From the NCBI GenBank assembly GCA_030762175.1, contig CM060834.1:65267501-65331500 (forward strand): 64,000 bases of DNA, in the 5' to 3' direction. The notes under the pieces were generated by a model. That model made no database searches. It was not told the origin of the DNA and saw nothing but the letters and a program-made list of their open reading frames with translations. Origin of the DNA: Metallyticus violacea (Eukaryota > Arthropoda > Insecta > Mantodea > Metallyticidae). Shown here one piece after another: positions 10,759-24,333 of the stretch (the stretch's first letter is position 1; the number at the start of each line of letters is the position of its first letter). A program made the translations under genes and the position numbers.

Positions 10759-11339
10759 CGAAAAGAAAAAAATTTTTTTTCGAAGTTTGGAAACTTCCTT
10801 AGAATCACTTTTAACCATTCTTATTTGAGATAACTTGTTCTCTTTCATTATACTAGTTTGATAGCCTTAGACAAGCATAATATGCGCAAAGAATCTCGAA
10901 AAGAAAAAAAATTTTTTTCTAAGTTTGGAAACTTCGTTAGAATCAATTTTTTTCCGTTCTTATTTGAGATAACTGGTTCTCTTTCATTATACTAGTTTGA
11001 TAGCCTCAGAAAAGCATATTATGCGCAAAGAATCTCGAAAAGAAAAAAATTTTTTTTCGAAGTTTGGAAACTTCGTTAGAATCACTTTTTTTCCGTTCTT
11101 ATTTGAGATAACTGGTTCTCTTTCATTATACTAGTTTGATAGCCTCAGACAAGCATATTATGCCCAAAGAATCTCGAAAAGAAAAAAATTTTTTTTCGAA
11201 GTTTGGAAACTTCCTTAGAATCACTTTTTTTCCATTCTTATTTGAGATAACTTGTTCTCTTTCATTATACTTGTTTGATAGCCTTAGACAAGCATATTAT
11301 GCGCAAAGAATCCCGAAAAGAAAAAAATTTTTTTGAAGT

Positions 11340-14300
11340 TTGGAAACTTCGTTAGAATCACTTTTTTTCCGTTCTTATTTAAGATTACTGATTCTCTTTC
11401 ATTATACTAGTTTGATAGCCTCAGAAAAGCATATTATGCGCAAAGAATCTCTAAAAGAAAAAAATTTTTTTTCGAAGTTTGGAAACTTCGTTAGAATCAC
11501 TTTTTTTCCGTTCTTACTTGAGATAACTTGTTCTCTTTCATTATACTAGTTTGATAGCCTTAGACAAGCATATTATGCGCAAAGAATCTCGAAAAGAAAA
11601 AAAATTTTTTTCTAAGTTTGGAAACTTCGTTAGAATCACTTTTTTTCCGTTCTTATTTGAGATAACTGGTTCTCTTTCATTATACTAGTTTGATAGCCTC
11701 AGAAAAGCATATTATGCGCAAAGAATCTCGAAAAAAAAAAAAATTTTTTTCGAAGTTTGGAAACTTCCTTAGAATCACTTTTTTCCGTTCTTATTTGAGA
11801 TAACTTGTTCTCTTTCATTATACTAGTTTGATAGCCTTAGACAAGCATATTATGCGCAAAGAATCTCGAAAAGAAAAAAATTTTTTTTCGAAGTTTGGAA
11901 ACTTCGTTAGAATCACTTTTTTTCCGTTCTTATTTGAGATAACTGGTTCTCTTTCATTATACTAGTTTGATAGCCTCAGAGAAGCATATTATGCGCAAAG
12001 AATCTCTAAAAGAAAAAATTTTTTTTTCGAAGTTTGGAAACTTCGTTAGAATCACTTTTTTTCCGTACTTATTTGAGATAACTGGTTCTCCTTCATTATA
12101 CTAGTTTGATAGCCTCAGAAAAGCATAGGTATGCGCAAAGAATCTCGAAAAGAAAAAAATTTTTTTTCGAAGTTTGGAAACTTCGTTAGAATCACTTTTT
12201 TTCCGTTCTTATTTGAGATAACTGGTTCTCTTTCATTATACTAGTTTGATAGTATCAGACAAGCATATTATGCGCAAAGAATCTCGAAAAGAAAAAAATT
12301 TTTTTCGAAGTTTGGAAACTTCCTTAGAATCACTTTTTTTCCATTCTTATTTATATTTTACTGGTTCTCTTTCATTATACAATTTGATAGCCTCAGAGGG
12401 CATATTATGCACAAAGAATCTCGAAAAGAAAAAAATTTTTTTTCGAAGTTTGGAAACTTCGTTAGAATCACTTTTTTTCCGTTCTTATTTGAGATAACTT
12501 GTTCTCTTTCATTATACTAGTTTGATAGCCTCAGACAAGCATATTATGCGCAAAGAATTTCAAAAAGAAAAAAATTTTTTTTCGAAGTTTGGAAACTTCG
12601 TTAGAATCACTTTTTTTCCGTTCTTATTTGAGATAACTTGTTCTCTTTCATTATACTAGTTTGATAGCCTTAGACAAGCATATTATGCGCAAAGAATCTC
12701 GAGAAGAAAAAAATTTTTTTTCGAAGTTTGGAAACTTCATTAGAATCACTTTTTTTCCGTTCTTATTTGAGATAACTTGTTCTCTTTCATTATACTAGTT
12801 TGATAGCCTATGACAAGCATATTATGCGCAAAGAATTTCGAAAAGAAAAAAAATTTTTTTCCAAGATTGGAAACCTCGTTAGAATCACTTTTTTTCCGTT
12901 CTTATTTGAGATAACTGGTTCTCTTTCATTATACTAGTTTGATAGCCTCAGAAAAGCATAGGTGTGCGCAAAGAATCTCGAAAAGAAAAAAATTTTTTTT
13001 CGAAGTTTGAAAACTTCGTTAGAATCACTTTTTTTCCGTTCTTATTTGAGATAACTGGTTCTCTTTCATTATACTAGTTTGATAGCCTCAGACAAGCATA
13101 TTATGCGCAAAGAATCTCGAAAAGAAAAAAATTTTTTTTCGAAGTTTGGAAACTTCCTTAGAATCACTTTTTTTCCATTCTTATTTGAGATAACTTGTTC
13201 TCTTTCATTATACTTGTTTGATAGCCTTAGACAAGCATATTATGCGCAAAGAATCTCGAAAAGAAAAAAATTTTTTTTCGAAGTTTGGAAACTTCGTTAG
13301 AATCACTTTTTTTCCGTTCTTATTTAAGATTACTGGTTCTCTTTCATTATACTAGTTTGATAGCCTCAGACAAGCATATTATGCGCAAAGAATCTCGAAA
13401 AGAAAAAATTTTTTTTTCGAAGTTTGGAAACTTCGTTAGAATCACTTTTTTTCCGTTCTTATTTGAGATAACTTGTTCTCTTTCATTATACTAGTTTGAT
13501 AGCCTTAGACAAGCATATTATGCGCAAAGAATCTCGAAAAGAAAAAAATTTTTTTTCGAAGTTTGGAAACTTCGTTAGAATCACTTTTTTTCCGTTCTTA
13601 TTTGAGATAACTGGTTCTCTTTCATTATACTTGTTTGATAGCCTGAGACAGGCATATTATGCGCAAAGAATTTCGAAAAGAAAAAAATTTTTTTTCGAAG
13701 TTTGGAAACTACCTTAGAATTACTTTTTTTCCGTTCTTATTTGAGATAACTTGTTGTCTTTCATTATACTAGTTTGATAGCTTTAGACAAGCATATTATG
13801 CGCAAAGAATCTCGAAAAGAAAAAAATTTTTTTTGAAGTTTGGAAACTTCGTTAGAATCACTTTTTTTCCGTTCTTATTTAAGATTACTGATTCTCTTTC
13901 ATTATACTAGTTTGATAGCCTCAGAAAAGCATATTATGCGCAAGGAATCTCTAAAAGAAAAAAATTTTTTTTCGAAGTTTGGAAACTTCGTTAGAATCAC
14001 TTTTTTTCCGTTCTTACTTGAGATAACTTGTTCTCTTTCATTATACTAGTTTGATAGCCTTAGACAAGCATATTATGCGCAAAGAATCTCGAAAAGAAAA
14101 AAAATTTTTTTCTAAGTTTGGAAACTTCGTTAGAATCACTTTTTTTCCTTTCTTATTTGAGATAACTGGTTCTCTTTCATTATACTAGTTTGATAGCCTC
14201 AGAAAAGCATATTATGCGCAAAGAATCTCGAAAAGAAAAAAAATTTTTTTCGAAGTTTGGAAACTTCCTTAGAATCACTTTTTTCCGTTCTTATTTGAGA

Positions 14301-15430
14301 TAACTTGTTCTCTTTCATTATACTAGTTTGATAGCCTTAGACAAGCATATTATGCGCAAAGAATCTCGAAAAGAAAAAAATTTTTTTTCGAAGTTTGGAA
14401 ACTTCGTTAGAATCACTTTTTTTCCGTTCTTATTTGAGATAACTGGTTCTCTTTCATTATACTAGTTTGATAGCCTCAGAGAAGCATATTATGCGCAAAG
14501 AATCTCTAAAAGAAAAAATTTTTTTTTCGAAGTTTGGAAACTTCGTTAGAATCACTTTTTTTCCGTACTTATTTGAGATAACTGGTTCTCCTTCATTATA
14601 CTAGTTTGATAGCCTCAGAAAAGCATAGGTATGCGCAAAGAATCTCGAAAAGAAAAAAATTTTTTTTCGAAGTTTGGAAACTTCGTTAGAATCACTTTTT
14701 TTCCGTTCTTATTTGAGATAACTGGTTCTCTTTCATTATACTAGTTTGATAGTATCAGACAAGCATATTATGCGCAAAGAATCTCGAAAAGAAAAAAATT
14801 TTTTTTCGAAGTTTGGAAACTTCCTTAGAATCACTTTTTTTCCATTCTTATTTATATTTTACTGGTTCTCTTTCATTATACAATTTGATAGCCTCAGACA
14901 AGCATATTATGCACAAAGAATCTCGAAAAGAAAAAAATTTTTTTTCGAAGTTTGGAAACTTCGTTAGAATCACTTTTTTTCCGTTCTTATTTGAGATAAC
15001 TTGTTCTCTTTCATTATACTAGTTTGATAGCCTCAGACAAGCATATTATGTGCAAAGAATTTCAAAAAGAAAAAAATTTTTTTTCGAAGTTTGGAAACTT
15101 CGTTAGAATCACTTTTTTTCCGTTCTTATTTGAGATAACTTGTTCTCTTTCATTATACTAGTTTGATAGCCTTAGACAAGCATATTATGCGCAAAGAATC
15201 TCGAGAAGAAAAAAATTTTTTTTCGAAGTTTGGAAACTTCATTAGAATCACTTTTTTTCCGTTCTTATTTGAGATAACTTGTTCTCTTTCATTATACTAG
15301 TTTGATAGCCTATGACAAGCATATTATGCGCAAAGAATTTCGAAAAGAAAAAAAATTTTTTTCCAAGATTGGAAACCTCGTTAGAATCACTTTTTTTCCG
15401 TTCTTATTTGAGATAACTGGTTCTCTTTCA
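11340..15430 (+). repeat. Block duplicated at 2,500-bp spacing (18 monomers)
   Basis: Monomers at 11,340 and 12,246 recur at 13,840 and 14,746, and similarity continues to about 12.93 kb and 15.43 kb respectively. Shared markers include TCTTACTTGAG, CTAAGTTTGG, CCGTACTT, CATAGGTATGCGC, TAGTATCAG and TTTATATTTTAC. The first copy has CAGAGGGCAT where the second has CAGACAAGCAT. At the far end the copies part: the first goes to CATAGGTGTGCGC, the second to TACTACTTTG with AATGAACCTCG. In macro-copy 2 the second of these blocks begins at 43,207, but the start of the first block falls in the 692-bp loss. Confidence 0.82.
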
Positions 15431-18400
15431 TTATACTACTTTGATAGCCTCAGAAAAGCATATTATGCGCAATGAACCTCGAAAAGAAAAATATTTTTTT
15501 TCGAAGATTGGAAACCTCGTTAGAATCACTTTTTTTCCGTTCTTATTTGAGATAACTGGTTCTCTTTCATTATACTAGTTTGATAGCCTCAGACAAGCAT
15601 ATTATGCGCAAAGAATCTCGAAAAGAAAAAAATTTTTTTTCGAAGTTTGGAAACTTCCTTAGAATAACTTTTTTTCCATTCTTATTTGAGATAACTTGTT
15701 CTCTTTCATTATACTAGTTTGATAGCCTTAGACAAGCATATTATGCGCAAAGAATCTCGAAAAGAAAAAAATTTTTTTTCGAAGTTTGGAAACTTCGTTA
15801 GAATCACTTTTTTTCCGTTCTTATTTGAGATAACTGGTTCTCTTTCATTATACTAGTTTGATAGCCTCAGACAAGCATATTATGCGCAAAGAATCTCGAA
15901 AAGAAAAAAATTTTTTTTCGAAGTTTGGAAACTTCCTTAGAATCACTTTTTTTCCATTCTTATTTGAGAAAACTTGTTCTCTTTCATTATACTTGTTTGA
16001 TAGCCTTAGACAAGCATATTATGCGCAAAGAATCTCGAAAAGAAAAAAATTTTTTTTCGAAGTTTGGAAACTTCGTTAGAATCACTTTTTTTCCGTTCTT
16101 ATTTAAGATTACTGATTCTCTTTCATTATACTAGTTTGATAGCCTCAGACAAGCATATTATGCGCAAAGAATCTCGAAAAGAAAAAAATTTTTTTTCGAA
16201 GTTTGGAAACTTCGTTAGAATCACTTTTTTTCCGTTCTTATTTGAGATAACTTGTTCTCTTTCATTATACTTGTTTGATAGCCTTAGACAAGCATATTAT
16301 GCGCAAAGAATCTCGAAAAGAAAAAAATTTTTTTTCGAAGTTTGGAAACTTCCTTAGAATCACTTTTTTTCCATTCTTATTTGAGATAACTTGTTATCTT
16401 TCATTATACTAGTTTGATAGCCTCAGACAAGCATATTATGCGCAAATAATCTCGAAAAGAAAAAAATTTTTTTTCGAAGTTTGGAATCTTCCTTAGAATC
16501 ACTTTTTTTCCATTCTTATTTGAGATAACTTGTTCTCTTTCATTATACTAGTTTGATAGCCTTAGACAAGCATATTATGCGCAAAGAATCTCGAAAAGAA
16601 AAAAATTTTTTTTCGAAGTTTGGAAACTTCGTTAGAATCACTTTTTTTCCGTTCTTATTTAAGATAACTTGTTCTCTTTCATTATACTAGTTTGATAGCC
16701 TTAGACAAGCATATTATGCGCAAAGAATCTCGAAAAGAAAAAAATTTTTTTTCGAAGTTTGGAAACTTCGTTAGAATCACTTTTTTTCCGTTCTTATTTG
16801 AAATAACTGGTTCTCTTTCATTATACTAGTTTGATAGCCTTAGACAAGCATATTATGCGCAAAGAATCTCGAAAAGAAAAAAATTTTTTTTCGAAGTTTG
16901 GAAACTTCGTTAGAATCACTTTTTTTCCGTTCTTATTTGAGATAACTGGTTCTCTTTCATTATACTTGTTTGATAGCCTGAGACAGGCATATTATGCGCA
17001 AAGAATCTCGAAAAGAAAAAAATTTTTTTTCGAAGTTTGGAAACTACCTTAGAATCACTTTTTTTCCGTTCTTATTTGAGATAACTTGTTCTCTTTCATT
17101 ATACTAGTTTGATAGCCTTAGACAAGCATATTATGCGCAAAGAATCTCGAAAAGAAAAAAATTTTTTTTCGAAGTTTGGAAACTTCGTTAGAATCACTTT
17201 TTTTCCATTCTTATTTGAGATAACTTGTTCTCTTTCATTATACTTGTTTGATAGCCTGAGACAAGCATATTATGCGCAAAGAATCTCGAAAAGAAAAAAA
17301 TTTTTTTTCGAAGTTTGGAAACTACCTTAGAATCACTTTTTTTCCATTCTTATTTGAGATAACTGGTTCTCTTTCATTATACTAGTTTGATAGCCTCAGA
17401 CAAGCATATTATGCGCAAAGAATCTCGAAAAGAAAAAAATTTTTTTTCGAAGTTTGGAAACTTCGTTAGAATCACTTTTTTTCCGTTCTTATTTAAGTTA
17501 ACTTGTTCTCTTTCATTATACTAGTTTGATAGCCTTAGACAAGCATATTATGCGCAAAGAATCTCGAAAAGAAAAAAATTTTTTTTCGAAGTTTGGAAAC
17601 TTCGTTAGAATCACTTTTTTTCCGTTCTTATTTGAGATAACTGGTTCTCTTTCATTATACTAGTTTGATAGCCTCAGACAAGCATATTATGCGCAAAGAA
17701 TCTCGAAAAGAAAAAAATTGTTTTTCGAAGTTTGGAAACTTCGTTAGAATCACTTTTTTTCCGTTCTTATTTAAGTTAACTTGTTCTCTTTCATTATACT
17801 AGTTTGATAGCCTTAGACAAGCATATTATGCGCAAAGAATCTCGAAAAGAAAAATATTTTTTTTCGAAGATTGGAAACTTCGTTAGAATCACTTTTTTTC
17901 CGTTCTTATTTGAGATAACTGGTTCTCTTTCATTATACTAGTTTGATAGCCTTAGACAAGCATATTATGCGCAAATAATCTCGAAAAGAAAAAAATTTTT
18001 TTTCGAAGTTTGGAATCTTCGTTAGAATCACTTTTTTTCCGTTCTTATTTGAGATAACTGGTTCTCTTTCATTATACTAGTTTGATAGCCTCAGACAAGC
18101 ATATTATGCGCAAAGAATCTCGAAAAGAAAAAAATTTTTTTTCGAAGTTTGGAAACTTCCTTAGAATCACTTTTTTTCCATTCTTATTTGAGAAAACTTG
18201 TTCTCTTTCATTATATTTGTTTGATAGCCTTAGACAAGCATATTATGCGCAAAGAATCTCGAAAAGAAAAAAATTTTTTTTCGAAGTTTGGAAACTTCGT
18301 TAGAATCACTTTTTTTCCGTTCTTATTTAAGATTACTGGTTCTCTTTCATTATACTAGTTTGATAGCCTCAGACAAGCATATTATGCGCAAAGAATCTCG

Positions 18401-18570
18401 AAAAGAAAAAATTTTTTTTTCGAAGTTTGGAAACTTCGTTAGAATCACTTTTTTTCCGTTCTTATTTGAGATAACTTGTTCTCTTTCATTATACTTGTTT
18501 GATAGCCTTAGACAAGCATATTATGCGCAAAGAATCTCGAAAAGAAAAAAATTTTTTTTCGAAGTTTGGA
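15430..18570 (+). repeat. Block re-copied 10,561 bp downstream (first copy)
   Basis: Rare variants in this stretch recur exactly 10,561 bp later: AATGAACCTCG, GAATAACTTTT, GAGAAAACTTG, GATTACTGATTC, TTGTTATCTTTC, GCAAATAATC, GAAATAACTGG, GAGACAGGC and AAGTTAACTTG. Within the block, the GAGAAAACTTG monomer appears twice, 2,224 bp (16 monomers) apart, with TATACTTG in the first and TATATTTG in the second. The similarity ends where 18,570 has GGAAACTTCC and its partner has GGAATCTTCC. Confidence 0.82.
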
Positions 18571-18779
18571 AACTTCCTTAGAATCACTTTTTTTCCATTC
18601 TTATTTGAGATAACTTGTTCTCTTTCATTATACTAGTTTGATAGCCTCAGACAAGCATATTATGCGCAAAGAATCTCGAAAAGAAAAAAATTTTTTTTCG
18701 AAGTTTGGAATCTTCCTTAGAATCACTTTTTTTCCATTCTTATTTGAGATAACTTGTTCTCTTTCATTATACTAGTTTG

Positions 18780-20928
18780 ATAGCCTTAGACAAGCATATT
18801 ATGCGCAAAGAATGTCGAAAAGAAAAAAATTTCATTTCGAAGTTTTGAATATTCGTTAGAATCACTTTTTTTCCGTTCTTATTTGAGATAACTGGTTCTC
18901 TTTCATTATACTACTTTGATAGCCTCAGAAAAGCATATTATGCGCAAAGAATCTCGAAAAGAAAAATATTTTTTTTCGAAGATTGGAAACGTCGTTAGAA
19001 TCACTTTTTTTCCGTTCTTATTTGAGATAACTGGTTCTCTTTCATTATACTAGTTTGATAGCCTCAGACAAGCATATTATGCGCAAAGAATCTCGAAAAG
19101 AAAAAAATTTTTTTTCGAAGTTTGGAAACTTCCTTAGAATCACTTTTTTTCCATTCTTATTTGAGATAACTTGTTCTCTTTCATTATACTAGTTTGATAG
19201 CCTTAGACAAGCATATTATGCGCAAAGAATCTCGAAAAGAAAAAATTTTTTTTTCGAAGTTTGGAAACTTCGTTAGAATCACTTTTTTTCCGTTCTTATT
19301 TGAGATAACTGGTTCTCTTTCATTATACTAGTTTGATAGCCTCAGACAAGCATATTATGCGCAAAGAATCTCGAAAAGAAAAAAATTTTTTTTCGAAGTT
19401 TGGAAACTTCCTTAGAATCACTTTTTTTCCATTCTTATTTGAGATAACTTGTTCTCTTTCATTATACTTGTTTGATAGCCTCAGACAAGCATATTATGCG
19501 CAAAGAATGTCGAAAAGAAAAAAATTTTATTTCGAAGGTTTGAATATTCGTTAGAATCACTTTTTTTCCGTTCTTATTTGAGATAACTGGTTCTCTTTCA
19601 TTATACTACTTTGATAGCCTTAGACAAGCATATTATGCGCAAAGAATCTCGAAAAGAAAAAAATTTTTTTTCGAAGTTTGGAAACTTCCTTAGAATCACT
19701 TTTTTTCCATTCTTATTTGAGATAACTTGTTCTCTTTCATTATACTAGTTTGATAGCCTCAGACAAGCATATTATGCGCAAAGAATCTCGAAAATAAAAA
19801 AATTTTTTTTCGAAGTTTGGAATCTTCCTTAGAATCACTTTTTTTCCATTCTTATTTGAGATAACTTGTTCTCTTTCATTATACTAGTTTGATAGCCTTA
19901 GACAAGCATATTATGCGCAAAGAATCTCGAAAAGAAAAAAATTTTTTTTCGAAGTTTGGAAACTTCGTTAGAATCACTTTTTTTCCGTTCTTATTTAAGA
20001 TTACTGGTTCTCTTTCATTATACTAGTTTGATAGCCTCAGACAAGCATATTATGCGCAAAGAATCTCGAAAAGAAAAAATTTTTTTTTCGAAGTTTGGAA
20101 ACTTCGTTAGAATCACTTTTTTTCCGTTCTTATTTGAGATAACTTGTTCTCTTTCATTATACTTGTTTGATAGCCTTAGACAAGCATATTATGCGCAAAG
20201 AATCTCGAAAAGAAAAAAATTTTTTTTCGAAGTTTGGAAACTTCCTTAGAATCACTTTTTTTCCATTCTTATTTGAGATAACTTGTTCTCTTTCATTATA
20301 CTAGTTTGATAGCCTCAGACAAGCATATTATGCGCAAAGAATCTCGAAAAGAAAAAAATTTTTTTTCGAAGTTTGGAATCTTCCTTAGAATCACTTTTTT
20401 TCCATTCTTATTTGAGATAACTTGTTCTCTTTCATTATACTAGTTTGATAGCCTTAGACAAGCATATTATGCGCAAAGAATGTCGAAAAGAAAAAAATTT
20501 CATTTCGAAGTTTTGAATATTCGTTAGAATCACTTTTTTTCCGTTCTTATTTGAGATAACTGGTTCTCTTTCATTATACTACTTTGATAGCCTCAGAAAA
20601 GCATATTATGCGCAAAGAATCTCGAAAAGAAAAATATTTTTTTTCGAAGATTGGAAACCTCGTTAGAATCACTTTTTTTCCGTTCTTATTTGAGATAACT
20701 GGTTCTCTTTCATTATACTAGTTTGATAGCCTCAGACAAGCATATTATGCGCAAAGAATCTCGAAAAGAAAAAAATTTTTTTTCGAAGTTTGGAAACTTC
20801 CTTAGAATCACTTTTTTTCCATTCTTATTTGAGATAACTTGTTCTCTTTCATTATACTAGTTTGATAGCCTTAGACAAGCATATTATGCGCAAAGAATCT
20901 CGAAAAGAAAAAATTTTTTTTTCGAAGT
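18780..20928 (+). repeat. 12-monomer (1,668-bp) block marked by ATTTCATTTCGAAG
   Basis: A rare monomer with GAATGTCG, ATTTCATTTCG and GTTTTGAATATTCG starts near 18,813 and again 1,668 bp later near 20,481. A related form with ATTTTATTTCGAAGG lies between, near 19,520. In each case a TACTACTTTG monomer follows; after the 18.8 and 20.5 kb copies the next one carries AAAAATATTTT and GAAGATTGG. Relatives of the marker recur near 25.9, 29.2 and 31.0 kb, and in macro-copy 2 near 48.2, 49.8, 55.6, 57.9, 61.2 and 63.1 kb. Confidence 0.78.
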
Positions 20929-22389
20929 TTGGAAACTTCGTTAGAATCACTTTTTTTCCGTTCTTATTTAAGATTACTGATTCTCTTTCATTATACTAGT
21001 TTGATAGCCTCAGAAAAGCATATTATGCGCAAAGAATCTCTAAAAGAAAAAAATTTTTTTTCGAAGTTTGGAAACTTCGTTAGAATCACTTTTTTTCCGT
21101 TCTTACTTGAGATAACTTGTTCTCTTTCATTATACTAGTTTGATAGCCTTAGACAAGCATATTATGCGCAAAGAATCTCGAAAAGAAAAAAAATTTTTTT
21201 CTAAGTTTGGAAACTTCGTTAGAATCACTTTTTTTCCGTTCTTATTGGAGATAACTGGTTCTCTTTCATTATACTAGTTTGATAGCCTCAGAAAAGCATA
21301 TTATGCGCAAAGAATCTCGAAAAGAAAAAAAATTTTTTTCGAAGTTTGGAAACTTCCTTAGAATCACTTTTTTCCGTTCTTATTTGAGATAACTTGTTCT
21401 CTTTCATTATACTAGTTTGATAGCCTTAGACAAGCATATTATGCGCAAAGAATCTCGAAAAGAAAAAAATTTTTTTTCGAAGTTTGGAAACTTCGTTAGA
21501 ATCACTTTTTTTCCGTTCTTATTTGAGATAACTGGTTCTCTTTCATTATACTAGTTTGATAGCCTCAGAGAAGCATATTATGCGCAAAGAATCTCTAAAA
21601 GAAAAAATTTTTTTTTCGAAGTTTGGAAACTTCGTTAGAATCACTTTTTTTCCGTACTTATTTGAGATAACTGGTTCTCCTTCATTATACTAGTTTGATA
21701 GCCTCAGAAAAGCATAGGTATGCGCAAAGAATCTCGAAAAGAAAAAAATTTTTTTTCGAAGTTTGGAAACTTCGTTAGAATCACTTTTTTTCCGTTCTTA
21801 TTTGAGATAACTGGTTCTCTTTCATTATACTAGTTTGATAGTATCAGACAAGCATATTATGCGCAAAGAATCTCGAAAAGAAAAAAATTTTTTTTCGAAG
21901 TTTGGAAACTTCCTTAGAATCACTTTTTTTCCATTCTTATTTATATTTTACTGGTTCTCTTTCATTATACAATTTGATAGCCTCAGAGGGCATATTATGC
22001 ACAAAGAATCTCGAAAAGAAAAAAATTTTTTTTCGAAGTTTGGAAACTTCGTTAGAATCACTTTTTTTCCGTTCTTATTTGAGATAACTGGTTCTCTTTC
22101 ATTATACTTGTTTGATAGCCTGAGACAGGCATATTATGCGCAAAGAATCTCGAGAAGAAAAAAATTTTTTTTCGAAGTTTGGAAACTTCATTAGAATCAC
22201 TTTTTTTCCGTTCTTATTTGAGATAACTTGTTCTCTTTCATTATACTAGTTTGATAGCCTATGACAAGCATATTATGCGCAAAGAATTTCGAAAAGAAAA
22301 AAAATTTTTTTCCAAGATTGGAAACCTCGTTAGAATCACTTTTTTTCCGTTCTTATTTGAGATAACTGGTTCTCTTTCATTATACTAGT
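20929..22389 (+). repeat. Re-copy of the 11.34-12.5 kb block
   Basis: Positions 20,929 and 21,835 match 11,340 and 12,246 at offset 9,589, including the shared CAGAGGGCAT change near 21,983. At about 22.09 kb the order jumps to a GAGACAGGC monomer and then TCTCGAGAAG, whereas the 12.5 kb copy continues with TTTCAAAAAG. This is a junction made within the array after the block was copied. Confidence 0.8.
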
Positions 22390-24333
22390 TTGATAGCCTC
22401 AGACAAGCATATTATGCGCAAAGAATCTCGAAAAGAAAAAAATTTTTTTTCGAAGTTTGGAAACTTCCTTAGAATCACTTTTTTTCCATTCTTATTTGAG
22501 ATAACTTGTTCTCTTTCATTATACTTGTTTGATAGCCTTAGACAAGCATATTATGCGCAAAGAATCTCGAAAAGAAAAAAATTTTTTTTCGAAGTTTGGA
22601 AACTTCGTTAGAATCACTTTTTTTCCGTTCTTATTTAAGATTACTGGTTCTCTTTCATTATACTAGTTTGATAGCCTCAGACAAGCATATTATGCGCAAA
22701 GAATCTCGAAAAGAAAAAATTTTTTTTTCGAAGTTTGGAAACTTCGTTAGAATCACTTTTTTTCCGTTCTTATTTGAGATAACTTGTTCTCTTTCATTAT
22801 ACTAGTTTGATAGCCTTAGACAAGCATATTATGCGCAAAGAATCTCGAAAAGAAAAAAATTTTTTTTCGAAGTTTGGAAACTTCGTTAGAATCACTTTTT
22901 TTCCGTTCTTATTTGAGATAACTGGTTCTCTTTCATTATACTTGTTTGATAGCCTGAGACAGGCATATTATGCGCAAAGAATCTCGAAAAGAAAAAAATT
23001 TTTTTTCGAAGTTTGGAAACTACCTTAGAATTACTTTTTTTCCGTTCTTATTTGAGATAACTTGTTGTCTTTCATTATACTAGTTTGATAGCTTTAGACA
23101 AGCATATTATGCGCAAAGAATCTCGAAAAGAAAAAAATTTTTTTGAAGTTTGGAAACTTCGTTAGAATCACTTTTTTTCCGTTCTTATTTAAGATTACTG
23201 ATTCTCTTTCATTATACTAGTTTGATAGCCTCAGAAAAGCATATTATGCGCAAGGAATCTCTAAAAGAAAAAAATTTTTTTTCGAAGTTTGGAAACTTCG
23301 TTAGAATCACTTTTTTTCCGTTCTTACTTGAGATAACTTGTTCTCTTTCATTATACTAGTTTGATAGCCTTAGACAAGCATATTATGCGCAAAGAATCTC
23401 GAAAAGAAAAAAAATTTTTTTCTAAGTTTGGAAACTTCGTTAGAATCACTTTTTTTCCTTTCTTATTTGAGATAACTGGTTCTCTTTCATTATACTAGTT
23501 TGATAGCCTCAGAAAAGCATATTATGCGCAAAGAATCTCGAAAAGAAAAAAAATTTTTTTCGAAGTTTGGAAACTTCCTTAGAATCACTTTTTTCCGTTC
23601 TTATTTGAGATAACTTGTTCTCTTTCATTATACTAGTTTGATAGCCTTAGACAAGCATATTATGCGCAAAGAATCTCGAAAAGAAAAAAATTTTTTTTCG
23701 AAGTTTGGAAACTTCGTTAGAATCACTTTTTTTCCGTTCTTATTTGAGATAACTGGTTCTCTTTCATTATACTAGTTTGATAGCCTCAGAGAAGCATATT
23801 ATGCGCAAAGAATCTCTAAAAGAAAAAATTTTTTTTTCGAAGTTTGGAAACTTCGTTAGAATCACTTTGTTTCCGTACTTATTTGAGATAACTGGTTCTC
23901 CTTCATTATACTAGTTTGATAGCCTCAGAAAAGCATAGGTATGCGCAAAGAATCTCGAAAAGAAAAAAATTTTTTTTCGAAGTTTGGAAACTTCGTTAGA
24001 ATCACTTTTTTTCCGTTCTTATTTGAGATAACTGGTTCTCTTTCATTATACTAGTTTGATAGTATCAGACAAGCATATTATGCGCAAAGAATCTCGAAAA
24101 GAAAAAAATTTTTTTTCGAAGTTTGGAAACTTCCTTAGAATCACTTTTTTTCCATTCTTATTTATATTTTACTGGTTCTCTTTCATTATACAATTTGATA
24201 GCCTCAGACAAGCATATTATGCACAAAGAATCTCGAAAAGAAAAAAATTTTTTTTCGAAGTTTGGAAACTTCGTTAGAATCACTTTTTTTCCGTTCTTAT
24301 TTGAGATAACTGGTTCTCTTTCATTATACTAGT
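22390..24333 (+). repeat. Re-copy of the 13.08-15.0 kb block, 1,944-bp module
   Basis: Positions 22,390, 22,596, 22,807, 23,150 and 24,056 match 13,079, 13,285, 13,496, 13,840 and 14,746 at offset 9,310-9,311. The first 0.6 kb is repeated again from 24,334 (offset 1,944), where three successive monomer groups match. One base of the T run near 23,134 is lost, which explains the single-base shift. In macro-copy 2 this block contains two additional monomers near 52.2-52.45 kb. Confidence 0.8.

Larger units (their letters stand above)
7368..11135 (+). repeat. Rearranged HOR unit 3 of copy 1 (3,768 bp)
   Basis: This begins like units 1 and 2, with the private CCCAAAG in place of GCGCAAAG, and ends where the CCCAAAG monomer returns at 11,136. 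It is 559 bp longer than the regular unit. It contains an internal tandem duplication of about 833 bp, lacks the TTTATATTTTAC monomer, and adds CATAGGTGTGCGC and a second CATAGGTATGCGC monomer (near 9,612 and 10,308). The 155-bp marker monomer is still present at its end. It looks like a third unit reshaped by local gains and losses at the domain edge, and is recovered in macro-copy 2 at 37,427-41,194 (offset 30,059). Confidence 0.8.
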
